Part shown: one piece after another, positions 51,456 to 59,730 of the stretch
How positions within the stretch are numbered: the first letter of the stretch is position 1
How the letters are laid out: each line of letters opens with the position of its first letter
NCBI GenBank assembly: GCA_002491905.1
Contig: DKWV01000011.1
Span: 193,144-257,143 of the forward strand
Length of the DNA stretch: 64,000 nt
DNA from: Lachnospiraceae bacterium UBA7143
Lineage (GTDB): Bacteria; Bacillota; Clostridia; Lachnospirales; Lachnospiraceae
Direction: 5' to 3'
The notes under the pieces: model-generated
The model's input: only the letters and a program-made list of their open reading frames with translations
The model's database searches: none
What the model was told of the DNA's origin: nothing
Translations under genes and position numbers: made by a program

Positions 51456-52937
51456 ATGGCAAAGGTGGTTATGGTTCAGGGGACCATGTCTGGCGCCGGA
51501 AAAAGCCTTGTCGTGGCGGGACTTTGCCGGATGATAAGGCGGGACGGATACCGGGTGGCGCCCTTTAAGTCCCAGAATATGGCGCTCAATTCCTATGTCA
51601 CCAAGGAGGGGCTTGAGATGGGCAGGGCACAGGTCATGCAGGCGGAGGCGGCGGGAATAGAACCGCTTGTGTGCATGAACCCGATTTTGTTGAAACCGAC
51701 AGATCATACAGGCTCACAGGTGATCGTGAGCGGGCGGGTGCTCGGCAATATGAGCGCAAGGGAATATTTTTCCTATAAGCGCAAATTAATCCCGGATATC
51801 ATAAAGGCTTTCCGTCGGCTGGAAGAACTGGTAGATATCATTGTGGTTGAGGGAGCGGGCAGCCCGGCGGAAATCAATCTGCGGGAAAATGATATTGTAA
51901 ACATGGGACTGGCTGATCTTTTGGACGCGCCGGTGCTGCTTGTGGGTGATATCGACCGGGGCGGAGTTTTCGCCCAGCTTTTGGGCACGCTGATGCTGCT
52001 TCAGGAGGAGGAGCGAAGCAGGGTCAAGGGACTGCTCATCAACAAATTCAGAGGGGACGCGTCCCTGCTTGATTCCGGCTTGGAGATACTGGAACAAAAA
52101 GGCGGTGTCCCCGTTGCTGGGGTGATTCCCTATATGGAGATCGACCTGGAGGACGAGGATAGTCTGACAGGCCGTTTCGGGAGAAAAGGACACGGAAAAA
52201 TTGACATTGCAGTGATCCGCTATCCGAGGATTTCCAATTTTACGGATTTTAATGTCTTTGAACAGGTACCGGACGTGTCGGTTCGTTATGTCGCGTCCGC
52301 GGCAGAGCTTGGCTGCCCGGATCTGGTCTTTCTGCCCGGCAGCAAAAACACGATGAGCGATCTGCAGTGGATGCGGCAGAACGGTCTGGAGCAGGCTGTA
52401 AAGGACATAGCGGGGAAAATACCCATCTGCGGCATCTGCGGCGGATATCAGATGATGGGGCAGACAATCGCGGACCCTGAGGGAATGGAGGCCGGAGGCG
52501 CGGTGGGAGGCATGGGGCTTCTGCCGGTTGAGACGAAGCTGCAAAGAGAAAAGGTGCGCCGCCAGGTACGGGGAAAGATAAACCGCCTGGGTGGTACGTT
52601 TTCCGTCCTGACGGGGCTTGCCTATGAGGGATATGAGATACATATGGGGTGCAGCCGCATGCTTTCCCCTTCCGATGGGGCGCAGGAACCGGTTTTTGTG
52701 AGCGGCGGCATCCCGGACGTGTATGGCACTTATGTGCATGGGGTATTTGACCAGGGCGCGGCGGCTTCCGCCCTTGTGGGAGAACTGGCGCGGAAAAAGG
52801 GGCTTGTCCCGGAGAACAGGATTTGCAGTGATTACAGGGAGTACAAAGAGAAACAGTACGACCGGCTGGCGGATATTTTGACCAAGCATTTAGACAGGGA
52901 GAACATTTATGGAATACTCAGAGAAGCGCGGATCTGA
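51456..52937 (+). CDS. cobQ: Cobyric acid synthase CobQ/CbiP
   Basis: 493 residues. It amidates four side chains of adenosylcobyrinic acid diamide using glutamine and ATP. An N-terminal P-loop synthetase domain (VQGTMSGAGKSLVVAGL, residues about 6-22; KSQNMALNSY) and a C-terminal class I glutaminase-like domain (PICGICGGYQMMGQ with the nucleophilic cysteine; YGTYVHGVFD with the histidine) are both complete. ATG 51456 follows GAGGTGAGGG. It overlaps the cobT start by 29 bases. Confidence 0.96.
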   Translation: MAKVVMVQGTMSGAGKSLVVAGLCRMIRRDGYRVAPFKSQNMALNSYVTKEGLEMGRAQVMQAEAAGIEPLVCMNPILLKPTDHTGSQVIVSGRVLGNMSAREYFSYKRKLIPDIIKAFRRLEELVDIIVVEGAGSPAEINLRENDIVNMGLADLLDAPVLLVGDIDRGGVFAQLLGTLMLLQEEERSRVKGLLINKFRGDASLLDSGLEILEQKGGVPVAGVIPYMEIDLEDEDSLTGRFGRKGHGKIDIAVIRYPRISNFTDFNVFEQVPDVSVRYVASAAELGCPDLVFLPGSKNTMSDLQWMRQNGLEQAVKDIAGKIPICGICGGYQMMGQTIADPEGMEAGGAVGGMGLLPVETKLQREKVRRQVRGKINRLGGTFSVLTGLAYEGYEIHMGCSRMLSPSDGAQEPVFVSGGIPDVYGTYVHGVFDQGAAASALVGELARKKGLVPENRICSDYREYKEKQYDRLADILTKHLDRENIYGILREARI

Positions 52938-54003
52938 TCTTATGACTGTAGAGTCGTTGAAAGAACTGTATGTGTCCGCGCCGGACCCTAAGATATACGA
53001 AGCGGTGCTGAAAAATTGGGATGCCATAGCCAAACCCCTTGACGGACTGGGGCGGTTTGAGACAGTGACGGCGCGCATTGGCGCCATTCTGGGGACGGAT
53101 CAGATCGACATTTCCAGGAAAGCCGTGATTATCATGTGCGCGGACAATGGGATTGTCGCGGAAGGGATCAGCCAGTCCGGGCAGGAGGTGACCACGGCTG
53201 TTGTCAGGCAGATGGCAAAGGGCACCTCGTCCGTGGGAAAAATGGCGGCGCTTCTCGGCGCCGACACGCTGCCGGTAGATATCGGGATGAGCGAAAAGGA
53301 GCGGATACCGGGCGTGCTTGACCGAAAAATACACTGCGGAACCAACAATTTCAGAATAGAACCCGCCATGACCGAAGCCGAGGCGGTACGAGCAATCCGA
53401 ACGGGCATAGAGATCGTGTCTGATTGCAGACAGAAGGGCTATCAGATAATTGCCACAGGGGAAATGGGTATCGGAAATACGACCACCAGCAGCGCTGTCG
53501 CGGCAGCTTTGCTCTCCTGTGACGCCGGTGACGTGACAGGCAGGGGAGCCGGTCTCAGCGACGAAAGGCTGTTGCATAAGAAGCAAGTGATAGCGGAGGC
53601 AATCGAGAAATACGGATTGTATGGGGCGGACCCTATCCGCATTCTTTACACGGTGGGCGGATTGGATATCGCGGGACTTGCCGGTGTCTGTATGGGCGGC
53701 GGTCTGTTTCACATCCCGATTGTGCTGGACGGCGTGATCAGCATGACGGCGGCGCTGCTGGCAGAGAGAATTCTTCCTGGCACAGCGGCTTATCTCATTG
53801 CCTCCCACAGGGGAAGGGAGCCGGCCGTGGAGAAATTGACGAAAGCACTGCAATTACAGCCGGTAATAGACGCGGGAATGGCGCTCGGTGAGGGAACCGG
53901 GGCGGTTATGATGCTGTCACTGTTAGATATGGCGCTGTGCGTTTACCGCGATAAGACGTCTTTTTCGGATATGCACATTACACAATACGAAAGATATGGG
54001 TAA
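52909..54003 (+). CDS. cobT: Nicotinate-nucleotide-dimethylbenzimidazole phosphoribosyltransferase CobT
   Basis: 364 residues. CobT activates the lower-ligand base by transferring phosphoribose from nicotinate mononucleotide. Motifs are KPLDGLGRFETVTARIG, IIMCADNGIVAEGISQSG, EMGIGNTTTSSAV and the C-terminal ALGEGTGAVMMLSLLDMAL with the conserved glutamate. Related enzymes accept purines and phenols, so the ligand is not fixed. ATG 52909 has AGGGAG upstream; it lies within the end of cobQ. A 291-base gap after it breaks the otherwise tight operon. Confidence 0.95.
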   Translation: MEYSEKRGSDLMTVESLKELYVSAPDPKIYEAVLKNWDAIAKPLDGLGRFETVTARIGAILGTDQIDISRKAVIIMCADNGIVAEGISQSGQEVTTAVVRQMAKGTSSVGKMAALLGADTLPVDIGMSEKERIPGVLDRKIHCGTNNFRIEPAMTEAEAVRAIRTGIEIVSDCRQKGYQIIATGEMGIGNTTTSSAVAAALLSCDAGDVTGRGAGLSDERLLHKKQVIAEAIEKYGLYGADPIRILYTVGGLDIAGLAGVCMGGGLFHIPIVLDGVISMTAALLAERILPGTAAYLIASHRGREPAVEKLTKALQLQPVIDAGMALGEGTGAVMMLSLLDMALCVYRDKTSFSDMHITQYERYG

Positions 54004-54294
54004 CTGTTATTTTCAAATCGAGGAGGCATATTGTACAAAATGCTTTCTTGTGTCGGCTTCGTCGAATGGATTTTCTAAATATTCCAATTCAGGTAATGGA
54101 GCCGGACGCAATCGCCCTTTACTCGCCATCATGGCTCGGATCGGGCTTTTGCGGACATCCATGCCCGCAAATTGCTGGATACAGAATGGAATATTAAGAA
54201 AATCTCAGTCTCCTGCGCATGACAACTGCGAGAGTATTTTGTGCAATATGCTTATACAGGATTAAAAATGCACCTTTTGAAACTTTAATCGGAT
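54004..54294. other. Unassigned interruption between cobT and cobU
   Basis: In an operon whose genes otherwise mostly touch or overlap, this 291-base stretch contains no recognised gene. On the minus strand there is a 49-codon frame (ATG 54160-54162, stop 54013-54015) containing LPELEYLENPFDEADTRKH, which reads like real protein sequence, while the plus strand frame over the same bases does not. It could be a fragment left by a decayed inserted gene. An AGGAGG at 54021-54026 is not followed by a useful frame. Confidence 0.35.
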
Positions 54295-54918
54295 ATGGGA
54301 AAAAAGATGATGGTTTTAGTGATTGGGGGAAGCGGGAGCGGGAAATCCGCCTATGCGGAGGAACTTGCCTGCACGCTGGCCGAAAGAGAAGATACAGCAA
54401 AATATTATCTGGCAGCCATGCAGGTTTTTGACCAGGAGGACGAGAGGAGAGTGGCGAGGCATAGGGCGCTCAGGAAGGGGAAAGGGTTTCTCACGATCGA
54501 ACAGCCCGTTCGGATTGAGAGCGCGCTCGATAAGATGGAAACAGGTGGAAGGACTGTTCTGCTGGAATGTATCTCGAACCTCACCGCCAATGAGATGTTT
54601 TCGGGAACGCAGACATTTTCGAACGCGCAGACGTTTCATGAGACGCGGGTGAGAAAGGCGGAGGAGACGGTGGAGCTGATACGGCAGGGCATCGCGCAGA
54701 TCAGGCGGGAAACCACCCATCTGATCGTGGTCAGCAACAATGTGTTTGAGGACGGCATCGTCTATGACCCATCGACGATGGATTATCTTGATGCCATGGG
54801 GAAGATCAACCGGCAGCTTGCGGCGTGGGCGGACCGGGTGGTTGAAGTGGTGGCGGGGATTCCGGTTCCGGTTGCCTGTGGAGGTACAGACGGGAATAGA
54901 TCTGCGCTGTCGTGGTGA
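54295..54918 (+). CDS. cobU: Adenosylcobinamide kinase/guanylyltransferase CobU
   Basis: 207 residues. CobU phosphorylates adenosylcobinamide and then guanylylates it. Motifs are the P-loop VIGGSGSGKSAYAEELA, the guanylylated-histidine region VARHRALRKGKGF, VLLECISNLTANEMF and VVSNNVFEDGIVYDPST, ending in WADRVVEVVAGIPVPV. ATG 54295 is the longest start; ATG 54307, with GGGA seven bases upstream, gives the more usual N-terminus. It is followed ten bases later by cobS. Confidence 0.93.
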   Translation: MGKKMMVLVIGGSGSGKSAYAEELACTLAEREDTAKYYLAAMQVFDQEDERRVARHRALRKGKGFLTIEQPVRIESALDKMETGGRTVLLECISNLTANEMFSGTQTFSNAQTFHETRVRKAEETVELIRQGIAQIRRETTHLIVVSNNVFEDGIVYDPSTMDYLDAMGKINRQLAAWADRVVEVVAGIPVPVACGGTDGNRSALSW

Positions 54919-54927
54919 GGAGGCTGT

Positions 54928-55695
54928 ATGCACATACTAAAATCGTTTTTTATCGCTTTTTCCCTCTACTCCCAAATCCCCCTTCCGCAGTATGAGTGGA
55001 AGGAGGAAGACATGAAATATGTTTTCTGCTTCTTTCCCTGGGTAGGGGCATTGATCGGCGTTTGCCTGTCCCTCTGGCTGTACCTGTGCGATCGGTTGCA
55101 GCTTGGCGGTTTGTGCCGCACCATGATTGGCGCGGCAATCCCCCTTTTGATCACGGGCGGCTTTCATGTGGACGGATTTATGGATACCGTGGATGCCCTG
55201 CACTCTTACCAGCCGAAGGAAAGAAGACTGGAAATCTTAAAGGATTCCCATATCGGCGCGTTTGCGGTCATAAGGTTTTCCGTGTACGGCATGCTTTTCC
55301 TCGGCGCCCTGTCTGAACTGGAAAACAGGGAACTGCAAAAGATTGTCTGCAGCGGATTTTTCCTGTCGCGATGCCTGTGCGGGATCAGTGCGGTTTCCTT
55401 TCCGATGGCGAAGAAGGATGGCTTGCTTTTCTTTTTTGCAGACCGGGCAGGAAAAAGAACCGTAAAGGGTTTTCTGTACTTACAGAGCGCCGCCTGTATC
55501 GGTCTGATGCTTTACTGGCATCTTCCGGCGGGACTGTTTGTGGCGGGGTGCGCCGCCGGTTTGCTTGCTTACTATTTTTACCGCAGCAAAAAAGAGTTTG
55601 GGGGCGTCACGGGCGACACGGCGGGCTGGTTTATCCTGCTTTGTGAGGGCAGCATGGTTGTGGCGGCGGCTGCGCTGGACATATTCCTATGCTAA
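54928..55695 (+). CDS. cobS: Adenosylcobinamide-GDP ribazoletransferase CobS
   Basis: 255 residues, an integral membrane enzyme joining adenosylcobinamide-GDP to alpha-ribazole (phosphate). The family motif GGFHVDGFMDTVDAL and the later LKDSHIGAFAVIRFSVYG are present, with about six membrane helices. GAGGAGGCTG precedes the ATG. It follows cobU directly and completes nucleotide-loop assembly. Confidence 0.94.
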   Translation: MHILKSFFIAFSLYSQIPLPQYEWKEEDMKYVFCFFPWVGALIGVCLSLWLYLCDRLQLGGLCRTMIGAAIPLLITGGFHVDGFMDTVDALHSYQPKERRLEILKDSHIGAFAVIRFSVYGMLFLGALSELENRELQKIVCSGFFLSRCLCGISAVSFPMAKKDGLLFFFADRAGKRTVKGFLYLQSAACIGLMLYWHLPAGLFVAGCAAGLLAYYFYRSKKEFGGVTGDTAGWFILLCEGSMVVAAAALDIFLC

Positions 55696-55758
55696 AAGAG
55701 GATATCTATTTGCTGTTTGGATATGGGAATGTACCATAACATGGATGTGGAGAGAAAA

Positions 55759-56142
55759 ATGAATTTAGTGATAGGCGGTTATGCGCAGGGAAAGCTGCAG
55801 TATGTGCTGCAGAAATATCAGTTGGAAGAGAACGTTGTCTGGGATGCGGCGCTGCCGGATGAGAAAGAAATGCTGTCAGAAATAATAGTGGTCAACCACT
55901 TGCATCAATGGGTAAGGAGCAGGCTGCTTGACGGGGGATGCCCGGAGGAGGAAGTACAGTCGTTTGTGAACCGCTGCGGGAACTGTATCATAATCTGCGA
56001 CGAGATCGGGAACGGGATCGTGCCGATGGAGGCGTTTGAGAGAAAATACCGGGAACGGACCGGCAGGATGTTAATACAGCTTGCACGGGAAGCGGAAGAG
56101 GTGGAGCGGGTGATATGCGGAATCGGACAGAAGATCAAATAG
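55759..56142 (+). CDS. Short CobU-like protein without a standard Walker A end
   Basis: 127 residues. The N-terminus MNLVIGGYAQGKLQYV resembles the CobU P-loop but the Ser/Thr after GK is replaced by Leu. The C-terminal part, DEIGNGIVPMEAFERKYRER followed by AREAEEVERVICGIG, corresponds to the CobU region SNEVGxGIVP...; the guanylylation-histidine segment found in the full CobU is missing. It is therefore a second, reduced CobU-like protein next to a complete cobU-cobS pair. It may bind a cobinamide or nucleotide without catalysis, or provide one of the two CobU activities. GGAGAG precedes ATG 55759. Confidence 0.7.
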   Translation: MNLVIGGYAQGKLQYVLQKYQLEENVVWDAALPDEKEMLSEIIVVNHLHQWVRSRLLDGGCPEEEVQSFVNRCGNCIIICDEIGNGIVPMEAFERKYRERTGRMLIQLAREAEEVERVICGIGQKIK

Positions 56143-56807
56143 TATTGGCGCTTATCCGTCATGGAGAGACAGAGGCGAACGCCAGACGGCGCTATCTGGG
56201 CAAAACGGACGAATCTCTTTCGGAACGGGGAAAGCAACTGCTGTTGTCCTATAAAGAGCAGAATCTTTATCCGAAAGCGGCGTATCTGTTTGCCAGTCCC
56301 ATGAAACGATGTGTGGAAACGGCGGAGATACTCTATCCGATGCGAAAGCCGATTGTCTTTTCAGAGTGGGAGGAGATGGATTTTGGCCGTTTTGAATATA
56401 AGAATTATGAGGAGTTAAAGGACGATCCCGCCTATCAGCAGTGGATTGACAGCGGAGGGATGTCAGCCTTCCCCGGCGGGGAAAGCCGGGAAGCGTTTGT
56501 AAGAAGATGCGGGATTGGCTTTCGGAAAATGTTTGGGATACTGCAGGAAACGCCGCCAGACAATCAGGGCGGTAACAGCGCGGAGCCTGTCCTGGCAGCC
56601 GCCATTGTCCACGGGGGAACCATTATGGCATTGCTGAGTTCCTACGCGAAAGGAGACTGCCAAAAGGGATATTTCGACTATCAGGCTGCAAACGGCAGGG
56701 GATATCTGTGCTGGATAGGAAGCAGAAACCGAAATGCCGCGCCTGGGGATGGGAAGGTAGAGGCCGCCGCCCCCGCAATTTGGATTGAGGAAATTACGGA
56801 AATATAA
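56115..56807 (+). CDS. cobC: Histidine phosphatase family protein, probable alpha-ribazole phosphatase CobC
   Basis: 230 residues of the phosphoglycerate-mutase-like histidine phosphatase family, with the catalytic LIRHGETEAN, the ASPMKRCVETAEIL arginine region, FSEWEEMDFGRFE and the second histidine in IVHGGTIMALL. CobC removes the 5' phosphate from alpha-ribazole phosphate or cobalamin phosphate. The role is assigned from context between cobS/cobU and cbiB; the family also has unrelated members. It overlaps the short CobU-like gene by 28 bases. Confidence 0.85.
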   Translation: MRNRTEDQIVLALIRHGETEANARRRYLGKTDESLSERGKQLLLSYKEQNLYPKAAYLFASPMKRCVETAEILYPMRKPIVFSEWEEMDFGRFEYKNYEELKDDPAYQQWIDSGGMSAFPGGESREAFVRRCGIGFRKMFGILQETPPDNQGGNSAEPVLAAAIVHGGTIMALLSSYAKGDCQKGYFDYQAANGRGYLCWIGSRNRNAAPGDGKVEAAAPAIWIEEITEI

Positions 56808-56868
56808 GAGGCTGGCATGCGGAACAGGATTGAAAATGTATGCGCAGAGAGCAGGGAGGAAGCAGAGA

Positions 56869-57840
56869 ATGATGAATTATCATATATTAGCCTTTTTTTG
56901 CGGCTTTATATTGGATCTGCTTCTGGGGGACCCCTGTTTTCTTCCCCATCCCGTGCGGTTGATCGGCAAGCTGATTTCAGAGACGGAAGAGCGGCTGCGC
57001 GGATCACAGCCTGCAGAGAGCGGGAAAGAAATCCGGCAGGGGACGGCGATGGTATGTGTCGTCCTTGTGGTTGTCGTAACCGCTGCGGCAGGTTGTTTAT
57101 GCGCGGCGTACCTGATGCATCCTTTGGTGGGCGTGCTTTTGGAATCTCTGATGACATACCAGATTCTGGCCGTGAAATGCCTGAGAGTGGAAAGTATGAA
57201 AGTGTACCGATGTTTGCAGGAGGAGAATCTGGTGCAGGCAAGGGCGGCGGTCTCCATGATTGTGGGCAGGGATACGGACAGGCTGGACGGGGAGGGCATC
57301 GCAAAGGCGGCGATCGAGACGGTGGCGGAAAACACATCGGACGGGGTGATTGCGCCGATGCTCTATCTGGCTCTCGGCGGACCGGTTCTCGGCTTTTTTT
57401 ACAAAGCGGTAAACACCATGGACTCGATGGTCGGTTATAAGAATGAAAAGTATCTGTATTTTGGCAGAGCGGCGGCAAAACTGGATGACGCGCTTAATTT
57501 CATTCCGGCGAGAGTCAGCGCCTGTCTGATGATCGCGGCGGCATTTGTCTTAGGTGGTGATTTTTCAGGCAGAAATGCGGTTCGCATTTACCGGCGGGAC
57601 CGCAGGAAGCATGCCAGTCCCAATTCCGCGCAGACAGAGTCTGTATGTGCCGGCGCGCTTGGAATCCGGCTTGCGGGAGATGCCAGTTATGGCGGGAAAA
57701 CAGTAAAGAAACCATATATCGGGGACGCGTCCCGCGGGGTGGAATACGAAGATATCAGACGGGCAAACCGCATGATGTATGTCACCGCATGGCTCTGTGA
57801 GATGATCTGTATGCTGTTTATGCTTTGCTTTATCAGGTAA
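56869..57840 (+). CDS. cbiB: Adenosylcobinamide-phosphate synthase CbiB
   Basis: 323 residues, membrane protein that attaches aminopropanol phosphate to adenosylcobyric acid. Family motifs are DLLLGDPCFLPHPVRLIGKL near the N-terminus and ETVAENTSDGVIAPMLYLAL in the centre, with NTMDSMVGYKNEKY after it. ATG 56869 (second ATG directly after it) follows GGGAGGA with an eight-base spacer. The longer in-frame reading overlaps cobC and is not protein-like. It is followed by the aminopropanol-phosphate-forming CobD gene. Confidence 0.95.
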   Translation: MMNYHILAFFCGFILDLLLGDPCFLPHPVRLIGKLISETEERLRGSQPAESGKEIRQGTAMVCVVLVVVVTAAAGCLCAAYLMHPLVGVLLESLMTYQILAVKCLRVESMKVYRCLQEENLVQARAAVSMIVGRDTDRLDGEGIAKAAIETVAENTSDGVIAPMLYLALGGPVLGFFYKAVNTMDSMVGYKNEKYLYFGRAAAKLDDALNFIPARVSACLMIAAAFVLGGDFSGRNAVRIYRRDRRKHASPNSAQTESVCAGALGIRLAGDASYGGKTVKKPYIGDASRGVEYEDIRRANRMMYVTAWLCEMICMLFMLCFIR

Positions 57841-57903
57841 TTGCAAAACTCTTTCATATACATTGAGATTGTACAAATAACATAAATGGGGAGGAATGAT
57901 AAG

Positions 57904-58965
57904 ATGGCGGTCCACGGCGGGGATATTTACAGAAATTCCGTCAAACTTGATTTCTCGGTCAACACGAATCCGCTGGGGATGCCGCAGGCTGTGAGGGAAG
58001 CCCTGCACCGGGCGGTCGCGCGATGCGGCGTATACCCCGACATAAAGGCACAGGCGCTGAAAAAAGCAGTAGGCAGCATGCTCGCGGTGCCGGAAGAGTA
58101 TCTTCTTTTCGGAAACGGGGCGTCGGAGTTGTTTATGGCGGTTACGCATGCCATAAAACCGAAAAAGGTGGTGATTCCCGTGCCTTCTTTCTACGGCTAT
58201 GAATATGCGGCGTACGCGGCGGGAAGCGAGATCTTTTATGATGAACTGAAGCAGGAGAACGGTTTTCGTGTGACGGATGCATTGTGCGAAAGATTGACGG
58301 AGGATGTGGAACTCCTATTTCTGGCAAATCCCAACAACCCTACGGGCTGTCTGCCTGAGAGGGAAACGGCGGTGAACTTACTGAGGCACTGCCGGGGAAA
58401 TGGCATATATGTCATAGTGGATGAATGCTTTATTGAGTTTTGCGAGGGCTGTCCGTCCCTGCTTTCCGAGATAGAAAAAAATGACCGTCTTTTGTTAGTC
58501 AGGACCTTTACCAAACTTTTTTCGATTCCCGGCGTGCGTTTGGGATATCTGCTCTGTAAAAACAAAGGGCTTCTTACCCAAATAGCGGGACAGCTGCCGG
58601 AATGGAATCTTTCCTGTTTCGCGCAGGAAGCGGGATGTGCCTGTGCCGGGGAGAAAGCGTTTATCACAGACACAGAAAGATATGTCACGCGGGAACGGGC
58701 ATTTCTGGAGGAAGCGTTAAGGCAGAGAGGGTTCCTTGTGTTTCCTTCCGCGGCGAATTTTATTCTTTTTTACACAGAGGAGAAGGCGTGCGGAAGAACC
58801 CTGTACGGGCAGCTTTTACAGAAGGGGATTCTGATCAGGGATTGTGGAAATTTCCGTGGCCTTGGCAGTGGGTTCTATCGGATTGCGGTAAAGTCCAGAG
58901 AAGAAAATATAAGGCTGCTGCAGGCGCTGGCGCAGATAGAAGGAGAAGAAGAGACACATGTCTGA
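57904..58965 (+). CDS. cobD: L-threonine-O-3-phosphate decarboxylase CobD
   Basis: 353 residues, fold type I PLP enzyme closely related to histidinol-phosphate aminotransferase. It decarboxylates threonine phosphate to aminopropanol phosphate, the substrate of CbiB. The start HGGDIYRNSVKLDFSVNTNP is characteristic of CobD; LANPNNPTGCLP, IVDECFIEF and the PLP lysine in VRTFTKLFSIPGVRLGYL follow. ATG 57904 has GGGAGGA nine bases upstream; ATG 57886 is upstream of that site. It overlaps cbiC by eight bases. Confidence 0.93.
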   Translation: MAVHGGDIYRNSVKLDFSVNTNPLGMPQAVREALHRAVARCGVYPDIKAQALKKAVGSMLAVPEEYLLFGNGASELFMAVTHAIKPKKVVIPVPSFYGYEYAAYAAGSEIFYDELKQENGFRVTDALCERLTEDVELLFLANPNNPTGCLPERETAVNLLRHCRGNGIYVIVDECFIEFCEGCPSLLSEIEKNDRLLLVRTFTKLFSIPGVRLGYLLCKNKGLLTQIAGQLPEWNLSCFAQEAGCACAGEKAFITDTERYVTRERAFLEEALRQRGFLVFPSAANFILFYTEEKACGRTLYGQLLQKGILIRDCGNFRGLGSGFYRIAVKSREENIRLLQALAQIEGEEETHV

Positions 58966-59668
58966 CAAAACGGAAAGAGGGAAGGCGTATATGGGGAACA
59001 TGGAATATGTGCTGCCGGAGGAGATTGAAAAGCGCAGTATGGAGATGATCAGTGAGGAACTGTCACAGAGAAATATCCGCATTCCAAAGGAGGAAGAAGG
59101 CATTGTCAAACGCGTCATCCATACTAGCGCAGATTTTGACTATGCCGATACGCTCTGCTTTTCGGAAGGGGCGGTACAGGTCCTGGAGAAGCTGATCGGG
59201 AACGGGGCGGACATTGTCACCGATACGAACATGGCGTTTGCCGGAATCAATAAAAAAGCATTGGCAGAGTTTGGCGGGCAGGTGCACTGCTTCATGGCGG
59301 ATGAGGATGTGGCCACCGTGGCGAAAGCCACAAATATGACGCGGGCAGCCGTCAGCATGGAAAAAGCGTCCAGGATAGAAAAGCCTGTTATATTTGCAAT
59401 CGGCAACGCGCCAACCGCCCTGATTAAGCTGTATGAAATGTCGATGGAAAAGGACTGGAAACCGGCTTTTGTGATCGGTGTGCCGGTTGGCTTCGTCAAT
59501 GTGGAGGCGGCAAAAGAACTGATACTGGACACGCAGATTCCCTATATTATCAACCGCGGAAGAAAGGGCGGGAGTAGTATTGCGGCTGCCATCTGCAATG
59601 CCGTCCTCTATCGGATGAGGGATGTCAGGGCGGGCGGCCTTGCAGCGCCATCAGAACTGTCGAAGTAA
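58958..59668 (+). CDS. cbiC: Precorrin-8X/cobalt-precorrin-8 methylmutase CbiC
   Basis: 236 residues. CbiC moves a methyl group from C-11 to C-12 to form cobyrinic acid. The catalytic histidine is in VKRVIHTSADFDYA, followed by DTNMAFAGINKK, VIFAIGNAPTALIKL and VIGVPVGFVNVEAAKE. AGGAGAAGAAG precedes the ATG. It belongs to the corrin-ring part of the operon with cbiD and cbiFG downstream. Confidence 0.95.
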   Translation: MSDKTERGKAYMGNMEYVLPEEIEKRSMEMISEELSQRNIRIPKEEEGIVKRVIHTSADFDYADTLCFSEGAVQVLEKLIGNGADIVTDTNMAFAGINKKALAEFGGQVHCFMADEDVATVAKATNMTRAAVSMEKASRIEKPVIFAIGNAPTALIKLYEMSMEKDWKPAFVIGVPVGFVNVEAAKELILDTQIPYIINRGRKGGSSIAAAICNAVLYRMRDVRAGGLAAPSELSK

Positions 59669-59730
59669 CACCAATGACATGATTGGGCAGACGCAAGGAA
59701 TATAACAAGCAGACAGGGGAGGATGCCCGG

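Noticed and set aside
51786..52889. Minus-strand 367-codon frame inside cobQ
   Set aside because: Antisense shadow of an intact cobyric acid synthase gene; no start signal.
53996..54265. Plus-strand 89-codon frame after cobT
   Set aside because: Low-complexity Ser/Asn/Arg composition, overlaps the cobT stop and has no suitable ribosome binding site; the minus strand reads more like protein here.
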